This document shows, one piece after another, positions 51,712 to 61,520 of a stretch of 64,000 bases of DNA. The notes under the pieces are model-generated. The model saw only the letters and a program-made list of their open reading frames with translations. It did no database searches and was not told where the DNA came from. The stretch is taken from positions 150,213 to 214,212 of the forward strand of contig NZ_JAIBNX010000002.1 of assembly GCF_026130045.1 (NCBI RefSeq), given 5' to 3'. A program made the position numbers and the translations under genes. The stretch's first letter is position 1. Every line of letters starts with the position of its first letter. Origin of the DNA: Micromonospora sp. CPCC 205371. GTDB taxonomy: Bacteria; Actinomycetota; Actinomycetes; Mycobacteriales; Micromonosporaceae.

Positions 51712-53220
51712 TTAGAGGTACGGGCTCTGGGTCAGCAGGTGGGCCTTGTAGCCCTCGCCGACGCCGGGCTCCGGCGTGCCGGCCCAGTCCTTGATGAGCA
51801 CGGCACCGGTGCTGCAGCCCCACGGGTTCCAGGTCCAGGCGAGGTAGCCCATGTCGTGCGCGTCGGCCCAGTTCACCAGTCGCTGCATGTAGTCGAAGCC
51901 GCAGTTGTCCTGACCGAACTCGCCGAGAACGACCGGAACCTGCTGCGCCAGTGGAGCGATCTGGCTGTCCCAGCAGGACTCGGTCGCGCAGGCGTTGAAG
52001 CTGTACGCGTGCCACGACGCGGCGATGTTGTTCAGCGGGTCGCTCGGCTTGTAGGCCAGCCATTCGCGCATGTCGTTGGTCCATTCCAGGCCGCTGACCA
52101 TGAGCATGTTGGTGGCACCGGTGGCGCGGACGGCGTCGACGAGGTCCTGCATGCCGGCTGCCTCGTAGGGCAGGCCGGTGCAGGTGCCGCCGTCGCGCAG
52201 GCACTGCCATCCCAGCGTCTTGTTCCATTCGGCGGGCATGTCCGGGTACGGCTCGTTGAACAGGTCGAAGACGACCGCGTCGTTGCCCTTGAACGCGTTG
52301 GCGACGCCGGTCCAGAACTGCGGGGCGTACCGCGCGTCCGGCATCGGCTTCTGGCAGGTTGCGTGCTCGTCCTTGCAGTGCCAGTCCGGGCTGTTCGTGT
52401 AGGCGCCCCAGTTCCAGTGCAGGTCGAGGATCACGTTGATGCCATTGGCGACGAGCAGGTTGACGTAGTCCTTGACGGCCTGCTGGTAGGTGGCGCCGCT
52501 GGGTGAGCCGTTGACCCCGAGCCAGCACTCCTCGTTCAGCGGTACGCGCACGGCGTGGATGTTCCAGGTCTTCATCGCGTCGACGGATGCCTGGTCGACC
52601 GGCCCGGAGTCCCACATGCCCTTGCCCTGCACGCAGGCGAACTCGCCGCTGGAGCGGCTCACGCCCAGCAGCCGGTACGCCTTGCCGTCCGCGGTGACGA
52701 TCTTGTTACCGGACACCTTGAGCTTGGGCGCGGGGCCGGTGGGCGGAGGCGTCGTGGCGGTGGGAGACGGGCTGGCGCTGGTCGGGCTCGCGGTCGGTGT
52801 GGTCACCGAGCCGGTGCACACGGTGCCGTTGAGCGAAAACGACGCCGGCACCGGGTTGGCGCCGCTCCAGGCACCGACGAACCCGATGGAGGTGGAGGCG
52901 CCGGTGCCCAGTGACCCGTTCCAGCTCATGCTGGCCGCGGAGACGCGGGCGCCGGACTGGCTCCAGGTCGCGCTCCAGCCCTGGGTGACGCGCTGGCCCG
53001 CGTTCGGGAAGTCGAACGTGAGCGTCCAACTCGGCATCGCGTCACCGAGGTTGGTGATGGCGACGTTGGCGGTGAACCCGCTCGTCCACTGGCTCTGCAC
53101 CGTGTATCTGACCGAGCAGCCGGTGGTGGCGGCCGAGGCGGGAAGGGTGGCCGTGACGATGCCACCAAGTACCAGCACGCTGGCGGCACCGGCGGCCAGC
53201 AGTGCATGACGATGTTTCAT
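51712..53220 (-). CDS. Secreted CBM2-GH5 cellulase (endoglucanase)
   Basis: A 502-residue exoenzyme. A Sec signal (1-30, cleavage after PASA) is followed by a CBM2 cellulose-binding domain (about 32-137, with Trp residues SWTLTFDF, GWSATWSQSG and WNGSLGTG). A Pro/Thr/Ser linker (138-165) leads to a GH5 domain with acid/base Glu323 (DLFNEPYPD) and nucleophile Glu434 (VLGEFGQDN). AGGAGATCAG precedes ATG 53220. It would hydrolyse cellulose outside the cell. A CebR-like box is in its promoter region, consistent with cellobiose induction. Confidence 0.95.
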   Translation of the reverse strand: MKHRHALLAAGAASVLVLGGIVTATLPASAATTGCSVRYTVQSQWTSGFTANVAITNLGDAMPSWTLTFDFPNAGQRVTQGWSATWSQSGARVSAASMSWNGSLGTGASTSIGFVGAWSGANPVPASFSLNGTVCTGSVTTPTASPTSASPSPTATTPPPTGPAPKLKVSGNKIVTADGKAYRLLGVSRSSGEFACVQGKGMWDSGPVDQASVDAMKTWNIHAVRVPLNEECWLGVNGSPSGATYQQAVKDYVNLLVANGINVILDLHWNWGAYTNSPDWHCKDEHATCQKPMPDARYAPQFWTGVANAFKGNDAVVFDLFNEPYPDMPAEWNKTLGWQCLRDGGTCTGLPYEAAGMQDLVDAVRATGATNMLMVSGLEWTNDMREWLAYKPSDPLNNIAASWHAYSFNACATESCWDSQIAPLAQQVPVVLGEFGQDNCGFDYMQRLVNWADAHDMGYLAWTWNPWGCSTGAVLIKDWAGTPEPGVGEGYKAHLLTQSPYL

Positions 53221-53249
53221 CTGATCTCCTCGTGGTGGTGAGGGATCGA

Positions 53250-53263
53250 TGGGAGCGCTGCCA
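53250..53263. promoter_or_regulatory. CebR-like operator upstream of the cellulase gene
   Basis: TGGGAGCGCTGCCA differs at one position from TGGGAGCGCTCCCA, the operator of the cellulose-utilisation repressor CebR in Streptomyces. It lies 30 nt upstream of the cellulase start, downstream of a TTGACT-type -35 (minus strand 53296-53291). No cebR gene is in the window. Confidence 0.65.
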
Positions 53264-53402
53264 AGCATCCTTTATTAGCTTGATTACGGAAGTCAATACA
53301 CCACAGACTCGATCTTGCGGCGTGGACGGCGACGACGCGGGCTACGGCGAGGAGGTAGTAACTAAAGTAGCCTGGCAAAGCGGCGGGACGAAGGAGGGAC
53401 GG

Positions 53403-53635
53403 GTGGCGAGCAGCCCGATCTGGGCCAGCCGGCCGAAGACGCGGGGCCTAGTCCTGGATCTGATCAGGTCGGCGCGCAGCATCAGCCGGGTGGAGCTCGC
53501 CGCGGCGACGGGTCGGACGCGGCGGCGATCGGCGCCACGGTTCTGGTCCTGCAAAGCGAGCTGACCCTCGCGGATTCTCGTCCCGAAGACGGCGCAAGGC
53601 CAGTCCCCGCCAACCGACGAAGAGAGCCCGAATGA
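53403..53635 (+). pseudogene. ROK-family repressor gene with a large internal deletion
   Basis: From GTG 53403 (preceded by GAAGGAGGGACG) the frame reads into the ROK winged helix, TRGLVLDLIRSARSISRVEL and AAATG, then loses sense and stops at 53564. From about 53510 another frame gives GSDAAAIGATVLVLQSELTL, the typical ROK C-terminus, ending at TGA 53633-53635, which overlaps the start of the GH2 gene (ATGA). The middle, roughly 1 kb, is missing and the join is out of frame. The gene formerly was coupled to the mannosidase gene and probably repressed it. Confidence 0.75.
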
Positions 53636-56097
53636 CGCACACGACCTTGCATGACGGCTGGCGACTGCGCGCCCTGGCAGGCCCCATGCCAGATCTCCTC
53701 GCTAGGCGGGACGTGCCCGCTCGGGTGCCCGGCAGCACCCACGTCGACCTGATGGCCGCCGGCCTCATTCCCGACCCGTACCTGGACCGCAACGAGGCGG
53801 CGTTGACGTGGATGCACCGCGTCGACTGGCAGTACGCGACGGTGTTCCAGGCGTCGGCGCCCCGAGTAGGCGAGCGGGTGGAGCTGGTCTTCGACGGCAT
53901 CGACACGATCGCGACCATCGAGCTGAACGGCGATGTGCTCGGCCACACCGCCAACATGCACCGCGGCTACCGGTTCGACGTCTCCGAGTCACTGCGCGAC
54001 GGCGGCAACGACCTGACCGTGACGCTGCGGTCTGCGCTCACCCACGCCGAGAAGACGGAGGCTCAGCTCGGCTGGCGCCAGCGCGCCTACCCGCACCCGT
54101 ACAACGCCATCCGCAAGATGGCCTGCTCCTTCGGCTGGGACTGGGGGCCAGACCTGCAAACCGCCGGCATCTGGAGACCCGTACGGCTCGAACGCTGGGA
54201 CACAGCCCGCCTGGCCAAGGTACGCCCGCTCGTCACCGTCGACGACAGCGGTACCGGCAGAGTCGACGTACACCTGGAAGTGGATCGCGCCACGGACCGC
54301 GACTACACCGCGGTGGTGACCGTCGGCGACCGCGAGGAGCGGGTGACCATCTCCAGCGACGCCGTGCACGTCGCCGTCCACGTGCCGGACGCCCGGCTGT
54401 GGTGGCCGGTCGGCCACGGCGACCAGCCACTCTACGCGCTGACCGTCACGCTCCTGGCCGACGGCGAACCGGTGGACACCGACCGGCGACGCATTGGGTT
54501 CCGCACCGTCACCCTGGACACCGAACCGGACGAGTCCGGGACGCCGTTCACCTTCGTCGTCAACGGCAAACGCGTCTTCGCCAAAGGCGCCAACTGGATC
54601 CCGGACGACCACTTCCTTACCCGGATCACCCCCGAGCGGCTCGCCCACCGGATCGACCAGGCCGTCGCCGCGAACATGAACATGCTGCGGGTCTGGGGCG
54701 GCGGCATCTACGAAACCAACGACTTCTACGACGCCTGCGACGAACGCGGCGTCATGGTCTGGCAGGACTTCCCCTTCGCCTGCGCCTTCTACGCCGAGGA
54801 AGAGCCGCTGCGTGGCGAGGTCGAGGCCGAGGCCCGGGAGACCATCACACGCCTGATCGCCCACCCGTCCCTCGTACTGTGGAACGGCAACAACGAGAAC
54901 TTCCCCGCCTACACCGACTGGGGCTGGCAAGACGGCCTGGACGGCCGCAGCTGGGGAATCGGCTACTACACCGAGCTGCTACCGAAGATCGTCGACGAGC
55001 TGGACCCCACCCGCCCATACGCGCCCGGCAGCCCGTACAGCCCCGGTGACCTGCCACCAAACGACGCCGACCACGGCACCCGCCACGAATGGGACGTCTG
55101 GAACGTTGTCGACTACACCCACTACCGCGACCACATCCCGCGGTTCTGCGCCGAGTTCGGCTTCCAGGGCCCACCCACCTGGGCCACGCTCACCCGCTGG
55201 ATCCACGACCAGCCGCTGGCACCCACCTCACCGGCGTTCCTGCTCCACCAGAAAGCCGACAACGGCAATGGGAAGCTGCACCGCGGCCTCGAACCCCATC
55301 TGCCGATCCCGGACGACTTCGAGCAATGGCACTGGGCGACCCAGCTCAACCAGGCCCGCGCCGTGGCGTTCGGCATCGAACATTTCCGCTCCTGGTGGCC
55401 GCGCACCGCGGGAGCCCTCGTCTGGCAGCTCAACGACTGCTGGCCCGTCACGTCATGGTCCGCTGTCGACAGTGACGAACGACCGAAGCCCCTCTACTAC
55501 GCCGTCAAGCACGCGTTCGCACCGCGGCTGCTGACCGTCCAGCCCCGCCACGGAAGGCCCGCCCTCGTCGCGGTCAACGACCACGACGAGCCCTGGACCG
55601 ATACGGTCCTCGCGACCAGACAGACCTTCGCCGGCGACGTGCTCGCCACGGCTGAGCTGCCGCTCAACGTCCCGCCCCGGTCCGTCGCCACGGTGGACCT
55701 GACCGACCACCTACTCACACCCGCCGACGCGAGAAGCGAGGTGCTGGTCGCCACCGCAGGCGATGCCCGCACCCACCACCAGTTCGCCGAGGATCGCCAC
55801 CTCGCTTACCACCCAATGCCTTTCACCGGCAGGGTCACGCCTGTGGCCGGCGGCTACCGGGTGGATGTGCGGGCCACCTCATACGTCCGGGACCTCGCCC
55901 TGCTGGCCGACAAGGCGGCCCCCGACGCGGTCGTCGACGACATGCTCATCTCGCTGCTCGCGGGAGAAACCCACGCGTTTACCGTGCGCACCGCGGCGCC
56001 CCTGGCTGATCCGTCCACTTTGGTGCATCCACGCGTGCTGCGCTCCGCCAACGCGGCGGCTCGGGCCGTCGAAAAGGCAATCCCAGCGACCCGCTGA
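53632..56097 (+). CDS. Glycoside hydrolase family 2 beta-mannosidase
   Basis: An 821-residue cytoplasmic enzyme. The N-terminal sugar-binding domain begins LHDGWRLRALAGPM and has the mannosidase-type RKMACSFGWDWGPDLQTAGI. An Ig-like domain follows (about 195-300), then the TIM barrel with ANWIPDDHFLTRITPERLAH, acid/base Glu422 (LWNGNNENF) and nucleophile Glu508 (RFCAEFGFQG). A C-terminal Ig-like domain closes it. It would release mannose from manno-oligosaccharides. The ATG overlaps the remnant ROK gene stop; loss of that repressor may leave expression deregulated. Confidence 0.93.
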   Translation: MTHTTLHDGWRLRALAGPMPDLLARRDVPARVPGSTHVDLMAAGLIPDPYLDRNEAALTWMHRVDWQYATVFQASAPRVGERVELVFDGIDTIATIELNGDVLGHTANMHRGYRFDVSESLRDGGNDLTVTLRSALTHAEKTEAQLGWRQRAYPHPYNAIRKMACSFGWDWGPDLQTAGIWRPVRLERWDTARLAKVRPLVTVDDSGTGRVDVHLEVDRATDRDYTAVVTVGDREERVTISSDAVHVAVHVPDARLWWPVGHGDQPLYALTVTLLADGEPVDTDRRRIGFRTVTLDTEPDESGTPFTFVVNGKRVFAKGANWIPDDHFLTRITPERLAHRIDQAVAANMNMLRVWGGGIYETNDFYDACDERGVMVWQDFPFACAFYAEEEPLRGEVEAEARETITRLIAHPSLVLWNGNNENFPAYTDWGWQDGLDGRSWGIGYYTELLPKIVDELDPTRPYAPGSPYSPGDLPPNDADHGTRHEWDVWNVVDYTHYRDHIPRFCAEFGFQGPPTWATLTRWIHDQPLAPTSPAFLLHQKADNGNGKLHRGLEPHLPIPDDFEQWHWATQLNQARAVAFGIEHFRSWWPRTAGALVWQLNDCWPVTSWSAVDSDERPKPLYYAVKHAFAPRLLTVQPRHGRPALVAVNDHDEPWTDTVLATRQTFAGDVLATAELPLNVPPRSVATVDLTDHLLTPADARSEVLVATAGDARTHHQFAEDRHLAYHPMPFTGRVTPVAGGYRVDVRATSYVRDLALLADKAAPDAVVDDMLISLLAGETHAFTVRTAAPLADPSTLVHPRVLRSANAAARAVEKAIPATR

Positions 56098-56126
56098 ACA
56101 CCGAGCGCGGGCCGCGCAGACAATCG

Positions 56127-56546
56127 TCAGGTGTAGGCGAGAACGTCGTAGCTGTCGTCGACGAACCGGCCGTTGTCGTAGCGTGCCGCCCGGAACTCCA
56201 TGGTCTTGTTCTCGGTGAAGTCCTTGTTGCACCAGCCCCATTTGCCGCTACCCAGGGAGTTGATGCAGGAGCCAGTGCGCGAATAGCCGTCGTAGCGCCA
56301 CTCAAGCACCGCCGAGGCCCCATCCGCCTTGGTGTCCTTGACGAAGAAGTCGTCGCCGGTGGGGCGGAAGCACGCTGTGGCACCCGTTATCGAGACGCAG
56401 TAGTACTCCCCTGTTGGGCCGCCGGACGCCGCGGCCCCGTTCTCCTCGTCTCCGTAGTAGGCAAGCGCGGTGCTGGGCAGCACCAGCGCCAGCGGCACAC
56501 CGACCGTGGCGGCCAGCGCGAGTGCGCGGAGGCGGAATCTACGCAC
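56127..56546 (-). CDS. Small secreted cysteine-containing protein, paralogue of 56810
   Basis: A 139-residue protein with signal peptide (cleavage after STALA, about residue 29). The mature part begins YYGDEENGAAASGGPTGEYY and contains ACFRPTGDDFFVKDTKADGA, SRTGSCINSLGSGKWGW and CNKDFTENKTMEFRAARYD; four cysteines suggest two disulfides. The same blocks appear in the divergent gene at 56810. Function unknown; a secreted, binding or inhibitory role is conceivable. The gene ends 29 nt from the convergent mannosidase. Confidence 0.75.
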   Translation of the reverse strand: MRRFRLRALALAATVGVPLALVLPSTALAYYGDEENGAAASGGPTGEYYCVSITGATACFRPTGDDFFVKDTKADGASAVLEWRYDGYSRTGSCINSLGSGKWGWCNKDFTENKTMEFRAARYDNGRFVDDSYDVLAYT

Positions 56547-56809
56547 GGAGCATCTCCCTCGATGGTCTCTCGGTGGTGCGGTCGGCTGAATCTAATGCCG
56601 CCCGCGACGCGTCAGGCCATCGATGCCAGTGTCTTGAGGAAATCTTGATTCATCCAACGCCAGCGGCTCAAAAGTCTCTCAAGTTCGTTGTGCGATCCTC
56701 GACGCCCGTCCCTATATAACTCAGCATCGATGTGCCATTGCGACGTCATGATCGCCATCGGCTCGCCCCGCTCAACCCCAGCATTCCTCCGCATCGTAGG
56801 GAGTCCACC

Positions 56810-57244
56810 TTGCGTAGATCTCGCCGCATGTCAATCGCGCTCGCCGCCATGGTCGGCGTCGCCGCGACCCTGCTGACCCCTACCGCTGCCCAGGCCGCGT
56901 ACTACGGCAGCGAAACCAACTACGCCCAACCCTCCGGTGGCCCCACCGGCTCCTACTACTGCAACACGTGGCATCCGTACGTCACCGTCTGTTTCAGGCC
57001 AGAGGGTGACGACATCTGGGTCCTCGACAAGCGGGCTGACGGCCACTCCGCGGTCGGCGAGTGGCGCTTGGGCATGAACGGCACGACGTACAGGACCGGT
57101 TCTTGCGTCAGCCAATTGGGCACGGGCTACTGGGGTTTCTGCAACAAGGACTTCACCGAGAACCTCCAGTTCGTTTACAACGGCGCACGCTATGAAGCTG
57201 CCAGACTGGTCGACCGCAACGCCGCCGAACTGGCCTACAGCTAG
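56810..57244 (+). CDS. Small secreted cysteine-containing protein, paralogue of 56127
   Basis: A 144-residue protein. The signal peptide MRRSRRMSIALAAMV ends near AAQA. The mature part (AYYGSETNYAQPSGGPTGSY, VCFRPEGDDIWVLDKRADGH, RTGSCVSQLGTGYWGF, CNKDFTENLQFVYNGARYE) follows the 56127 protein block by block, with four matching cysteines. TTG 56810 is chosen because GTAGGGAG lies 6 nt upstream; ATG 56828 is a weaker alternative that shortens the basic region. The two genes are divergent over a 263-bp intergenic region. Confidence 0.72.
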   Translation: MRRSRRMSIALAAMVGVAATLLTPTAAQAAYYGSETNYAQPSGGPTGSYYCNTWHPYVTVCFRPEGDDIWVLDKRADGHSAVGEWRLGMNGTTYRTGSCVSQLGTGYWGFCNKDFTENLQFVYNGARYEAARLVDRNAAELAYS

Positions 57245-57268
57245 CGCGGTCATGATGCGGCGTCCACG

Positions 57269-57298
57269 CCGCCGGAGCCCTCGCAGCGGCTCTGGCGG
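57269..57298. terminator. GC-rich hairpin between convergent genes
   Basis: CCGCCGGAGCC (57269-57279) pairs with GGCTCTGGCGG (57288-57298) over 11 bp with one G-U pair and an 8-nt loop. It lies between the ends of the 56810 and 57339 genes and could end transcription from either side. There is no T-tract, as is common in high-GC actinobacteria. Confidence 0.5.
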
Positions 57299-57338
57299 CG
57301 CGGAGCCTCCCGCCCGTACTTCGGCGATGCCGGCGAGG

Positions 57339-58319
57339 TTACTGCTGTGGTGGGGCGAGTAGTTCGCTGATTTGCTGGACAGCCTGGGTGGCATCGATGG
57401 CTCCGGCCGCGTGTTGTTCGAGCAGGGACAGCAGGATCTGGTCCCGGGTGGATGCCTCGGAGGCGCGTTGGTCGATGCGGGCCAGGATCGCTTCGGTGTC
57501 CAGGCCCTCTATCGCAGTCAGGATCGCCTCGTCGCGTAGCCGCTGTTCGGCGAGCTTGCGGGCCAGCCAGGTGTTTTCGGTCTTGCCGAGCACGAACGCG
57601 TAGACCAGGTCGGTCAGCCCGATGTGCAGGTTCTTGCCGTCCAGCACCGCCGGCTGGGCGGTGAACAATGCGCTGTGCAGGTCGGCGAGCTGTTTGGCCT
57701 GCGCCGGGGTCATGTCGTCCTCCTCGAGACTTTGCCGCCACTGCTCGGTGCTCCAGTTGGCCAGGATGGTGAGCATCGCCCACTTGTTCCAGAACGACTC
57801 GACCTGTTCGGTGTCCTCGCTGAAGTGGCCGTGCCAGTCGTGACTGCTGTCCGGTATCCGCAGGTAGCGGTGGCGGAAGTCGATGCCGACCCGGCGGGTC
57901 GCCACGCCCGAGACAGTGACCGCGACGGACACTCGTCCCAGGTATTCACGCCAGCCACCAAGCCGTGGATCGTTGCGCCGGTAGGCGGCCAACAGCCGGT
58001 CGCCGTATTTGGCCAGGTCACGGAAGTTGCCGGCCTGCGCGTCGCGGAACGTCCAGTCGCGGGCCCGGGTCCGGTTCAGCGGGCCGCGACGGTCTTCCGG
58101 ATCGCGAGCGGAGTAGTCCCTGGCCCGGCCGGAGCGGGCATCGTTGTGCGCGACGGTGTCGTGATAGCCCGGCTTGTGGGCGTACCCGCCGCCGTCCACG
58201 TCTTCGGTGCCAGGCTCCAGATCGAGCAGTTGGTCGATGAACCACCGCTGAGCCCGGGTGACGTACCCATTCTCCGGTGCCCGAAGGAGCGTGAAGTCCG
58301 GCCGCGTCCCCTTGGCCAT
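57339..58319 (-). CDS. Unknown protein with an HDWHGHFSE motif, reminiscent of phage endolysin/tail enzymes
   Basis: A 326-residue protein from ATG 58319 (longer in-frame starts such as GTG 58343 exist; none has a strong ribosome site). The N-terminal half has GYVTRAQRWFIDQLLDLEPG, YHDTVAHNDARSG, DYSARDPEDRRGPLNR and a SSHDWHGHFSEDTEQVESFW segment; the spaced Asp and His-x-x-His-x-His residues recall metal-dependent peptidoglycan or tail-associated phage proteins. The C-terminal 100 residues are helical and coiled-coil-like (RIDQRASEASTRDQILLSLL). No phage neighbours are present. Function not recognised. Confidence 0.6.
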   Translation of the reverse strand: MAKGTRPDFTLLRAPENGYVTRAQRWFIDQLLDLEPGTEDVDGGGYAHKPGYHDTVAHNDARSGRARDYSARDPEDRRGPLNRTRARDWTFRDAQAGNFRDLAKYGDRLLAAYRRNDPRLGGWREYLGRVSVAVTVSGVATRRVGIDFRHRYLRIPDSSHDWHGHFSEDTEQVESFWNKWAMLTILANWSTEQWRQSLEEDDMTPAQAKQLADLHSALFTAQPAVLDGKNLHIGLTDLVYAFVLGKTENTWLARKLAEQRLRDEAILTAIEGLDTEAILARIDQRASEASTRDQILLSLLEQHAAGAIDATQAVQQISELLAPPQQ

Positions 58320-58703
58320 CGTGCGAATCGGTGTCCACGGCACCCGACCTCGAACCTCCACATCCACCACAGTCAAGGACCGCGGACAGGCTATCGAGCG
58401 CCCGCGGCGACACCGTCGCCTTTCACGACCTGTAAGTAACGTCAGCGATCGTCGACCAGACCCGACCATGAGGATCGGGCACCGGGGCATCGTACGACCG
58501 CTTCGCGCGTACCACAGTCCCTCTGTCGGCTACCCCGTCATACGGAGAGAGCGGCCGGGGAATCTTGGTGTTGCGGGTAGCGACGCGGACGGGCACGCGT
58601 GTGATCGGAATCTTGACGTAGCGGACCGCGGACTCAATGTCGACCGCGGGAGACGGAATCGACCCATCGCTTGCGCTGCGGGGCAATGGGTGATGCACTG
58701 GGA
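58320..58703. other. Intergenic region upstream of groEL
   Basis: About 385 bp between the unknown gene start and the CIRCE element. Plus- and minus-strand frames here are Arg/Pro-rich and lack ribosome sites, so I call no gene. The last 40 bp should hold the groEL promoter; a TTGCGC with 17-nt spacing to TGCACT is the only candidate and is weak. Confidence 0.4.
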
Positions 58704-58730
58704 TTAGCACTCGCCCTGTGCGAGTGCCAA
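58704..58730 (+). promoter_or_regulatory. CIRCE element (HrcA operator)
   Basis: TTAGCACTC (58704-58712), nine bases, GAGTGCCAA (58722-58730). This is the CIRCE inverted repeat TTAGCACTC-N9-GAGTGCTAA with one mismatch, at the usual place about 105 nt before groEL. It implies heat-shock control by HrcA. Confidence 0.92.
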
Positions 58731-58828
58731 CCGAATGGGATGGGACCCCGGGAGGGGACCGTAGCAGCGGTCATCGCAGGTCGGCCCGATCAGAGTGCTG
58801 CACGTGGGCGCGACGATGTTGAGGATGA

Positions 58829-60406
<1,578 letters not shown>

Positions 60407-60463
60407 CGGTCAGACACATCTGCCCGCAGAGGATCCAGCCCGTGAGGGCGAAGGGAAGGCACC

Positions 60464-60643
60464 ATGGCTGCAGCGACGTGCGTAGAGAAGACCGTGGTGG
60501 TGGCGACGCTACGGTCTCGGGACCTTCATGGCAGGGCCGACTGGGTCGAGAAGGAGCTACCCGCGCTCATCGACACCACGAGAAACGCCTCTCTGCTGCA
60601 AACCCTCGGCATCAACGTCGAAACCTCGACACCCGACGCCTAG
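60464..60643 (+). CDS. 59-residue protein downstream of groEL
   Basis: A short gene encoding MAAATCVEKTVVVATLRSRD through NVETSTPDA. AAGGGAAGG lies 4-5 nt before the ATG, an excellent ribosome site, and the gene starts 57 nt after groEL, so it is likely co-transcribed. The sequence has a predicted strand (TVVVATL) and amphipathic helices (RADWVEKELPALIDTTRNAS). No family is recognised. Confidence 0.65.
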   Translation: MAAATCVEKTVVVATLRSRDLHGRADWVEKELPALIDTTRNASLLQTLGINVETSTPDA

Positions 60644-60654
60644 CCCCACCGCCG

Positions 60655-60686
60655 CGTGGTCGACTCCCGTGAGCCGACCGACCACG
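60655..60686. other. Hairpin CGTGGTCG/CGACCACG
   Basis: An 8-bp perfect stem (60655-60662 with 60679-60686) and a 16-nt loop lie just after the 59-residue gene. It may attenuate or stabilise the groEL transcript before the next small gene. No T-run follows. Confidence 0.35.
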
Positions 60687-60731
60687 ATCCACCCCAGAGC
60701 GAGAGACAGAGCCCAAACCGAGGAGGCCTTC

Positions 60732-60857
60732 ATGGCCAACAAGTCCGCTCACAAGGAGAATCGGAAAAAGCAGGCAAGCAGCCTGAAGGAAAAACGCGCC
60801 GCGAAAAAGCTCAAACATGCGAAGCCGGCATCACTAATCCCACCGACCGGCCGCTGA
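60732..60857 (+). CDS. 41-residue Lys-rich basic protein
   Basis: A microprotein MANKSAHKENRKKQASSLKE followed by KRAAKKLKHAKPASLIPPTG; 13 lysines or arginines in 41 residues. A perfect AGGAGG (60721-60726) stands 5 nt before the ATG. Similar basic microproteins occur widely in actinobacteria and are often unnamed. Nucleic-acid or ribosome binding is plausible from charge alone. Confidence 0.8.
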   Translation: MANKSAHKENRKKQASSLKEKRAAKKLKHAKPASLIPPTGR

Positions 60858-61073
60858 ACCGATGATCCGCAACCGGTCAACCGTCCACAAGGAATGCTGG
60901 CGCGATGGAGCACGCCGTCGGCGAACACTGTAGTTGCGATCCAGCTCAGTCCCGTCCGAGTGAAAGCGTGGGCCGGCAGCCGCCGGCCCGTGCCGGACAG
61001 ATACGCTAGGACTGTTTGCCGCTCCGGCCCTCGGCGGCGCGTCCGCAATTGTCGAGACGGACCGGAGCGGCAC

Positions 61074-61520
61074 ATGGCAAAGTCATCGAACCCTGCAAGC
61101 AGATACGCCGGCGACTTCCGGAACGACCGACTGAATGTTCTGGTCGCGCGGATCGCGGCGGGCGACCGCGCGGCTTTTCGAATTGTGTACGCGTTTCTGG
61201 TCATGGGTGTCTGGCGCGATGCCATCCGGCTGCTTCCGCCGGTCGATGCCCGAGCCGTTACGCGGTCGACATTTGTCGAGATATGGCACCTTGCCGGACA
61301 CCACCTTGACCAGGACAGGCACCAGACCTACGCCTGGATCCTGTCGATCAACGCCCGTCACGTCGAGGAACGGGCCCGCTCCGTCGGTGTACAGCCGCTT
61401 CACTGCGACGGTTACGACAACCACACGCACCGCGAACTCATTGCCCTGCTGGGCACCGGCAAGGCCACGATTCGAACAGCCCCGGCGACCTTCACGCGCG
61501 TCGTCGACCTTGCTCCGTGA
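61074..61520 (+). CDS. Sigma-70 region-2-only protein (ECF sigma-like, no region 4)
   Basis: A 148-residue protein whose residues about 18-100 match ECF sigma region 2: LVARIAAGDRAAFRIVYAFL, VTRSTFVEIWHLAGHHLDQD, TYAWILSINARHVEERARSV (compare the DNA-melting FxEVW and AWL..IARR patterns). The region 4 helix-turn-helix is absent; the end is RELIALLGTGKATIRTAPAT. It may be an anti-sigma-like decoy, a partner of core polymerase, or the remnant of a longer sigma gene. ATG 61074 starts a conserved-looking block; no clear ribosome site. Its stop overlaps a small following frame. Confidence 0.6.
   Translation: MAKSSNPASRYAGDFRNDRLNVLVARIAAGDRAAFRIVYAFLVMGVWRDAIRLLPPVDARAVTRSTFVEIWHLAGHHLDQDRHQTYAWILSINARHVEERARSVGVQPLHCDGYDNHTHRELIALLGTGKATIRTAPATFTRVVDLAP

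Noticed and set aside
58258..58707. 149-codon plus-strand frame upstream of groEL
   Set aside because: Begins inside the opposite gene, Arg-rich and without motif or ribosome site.
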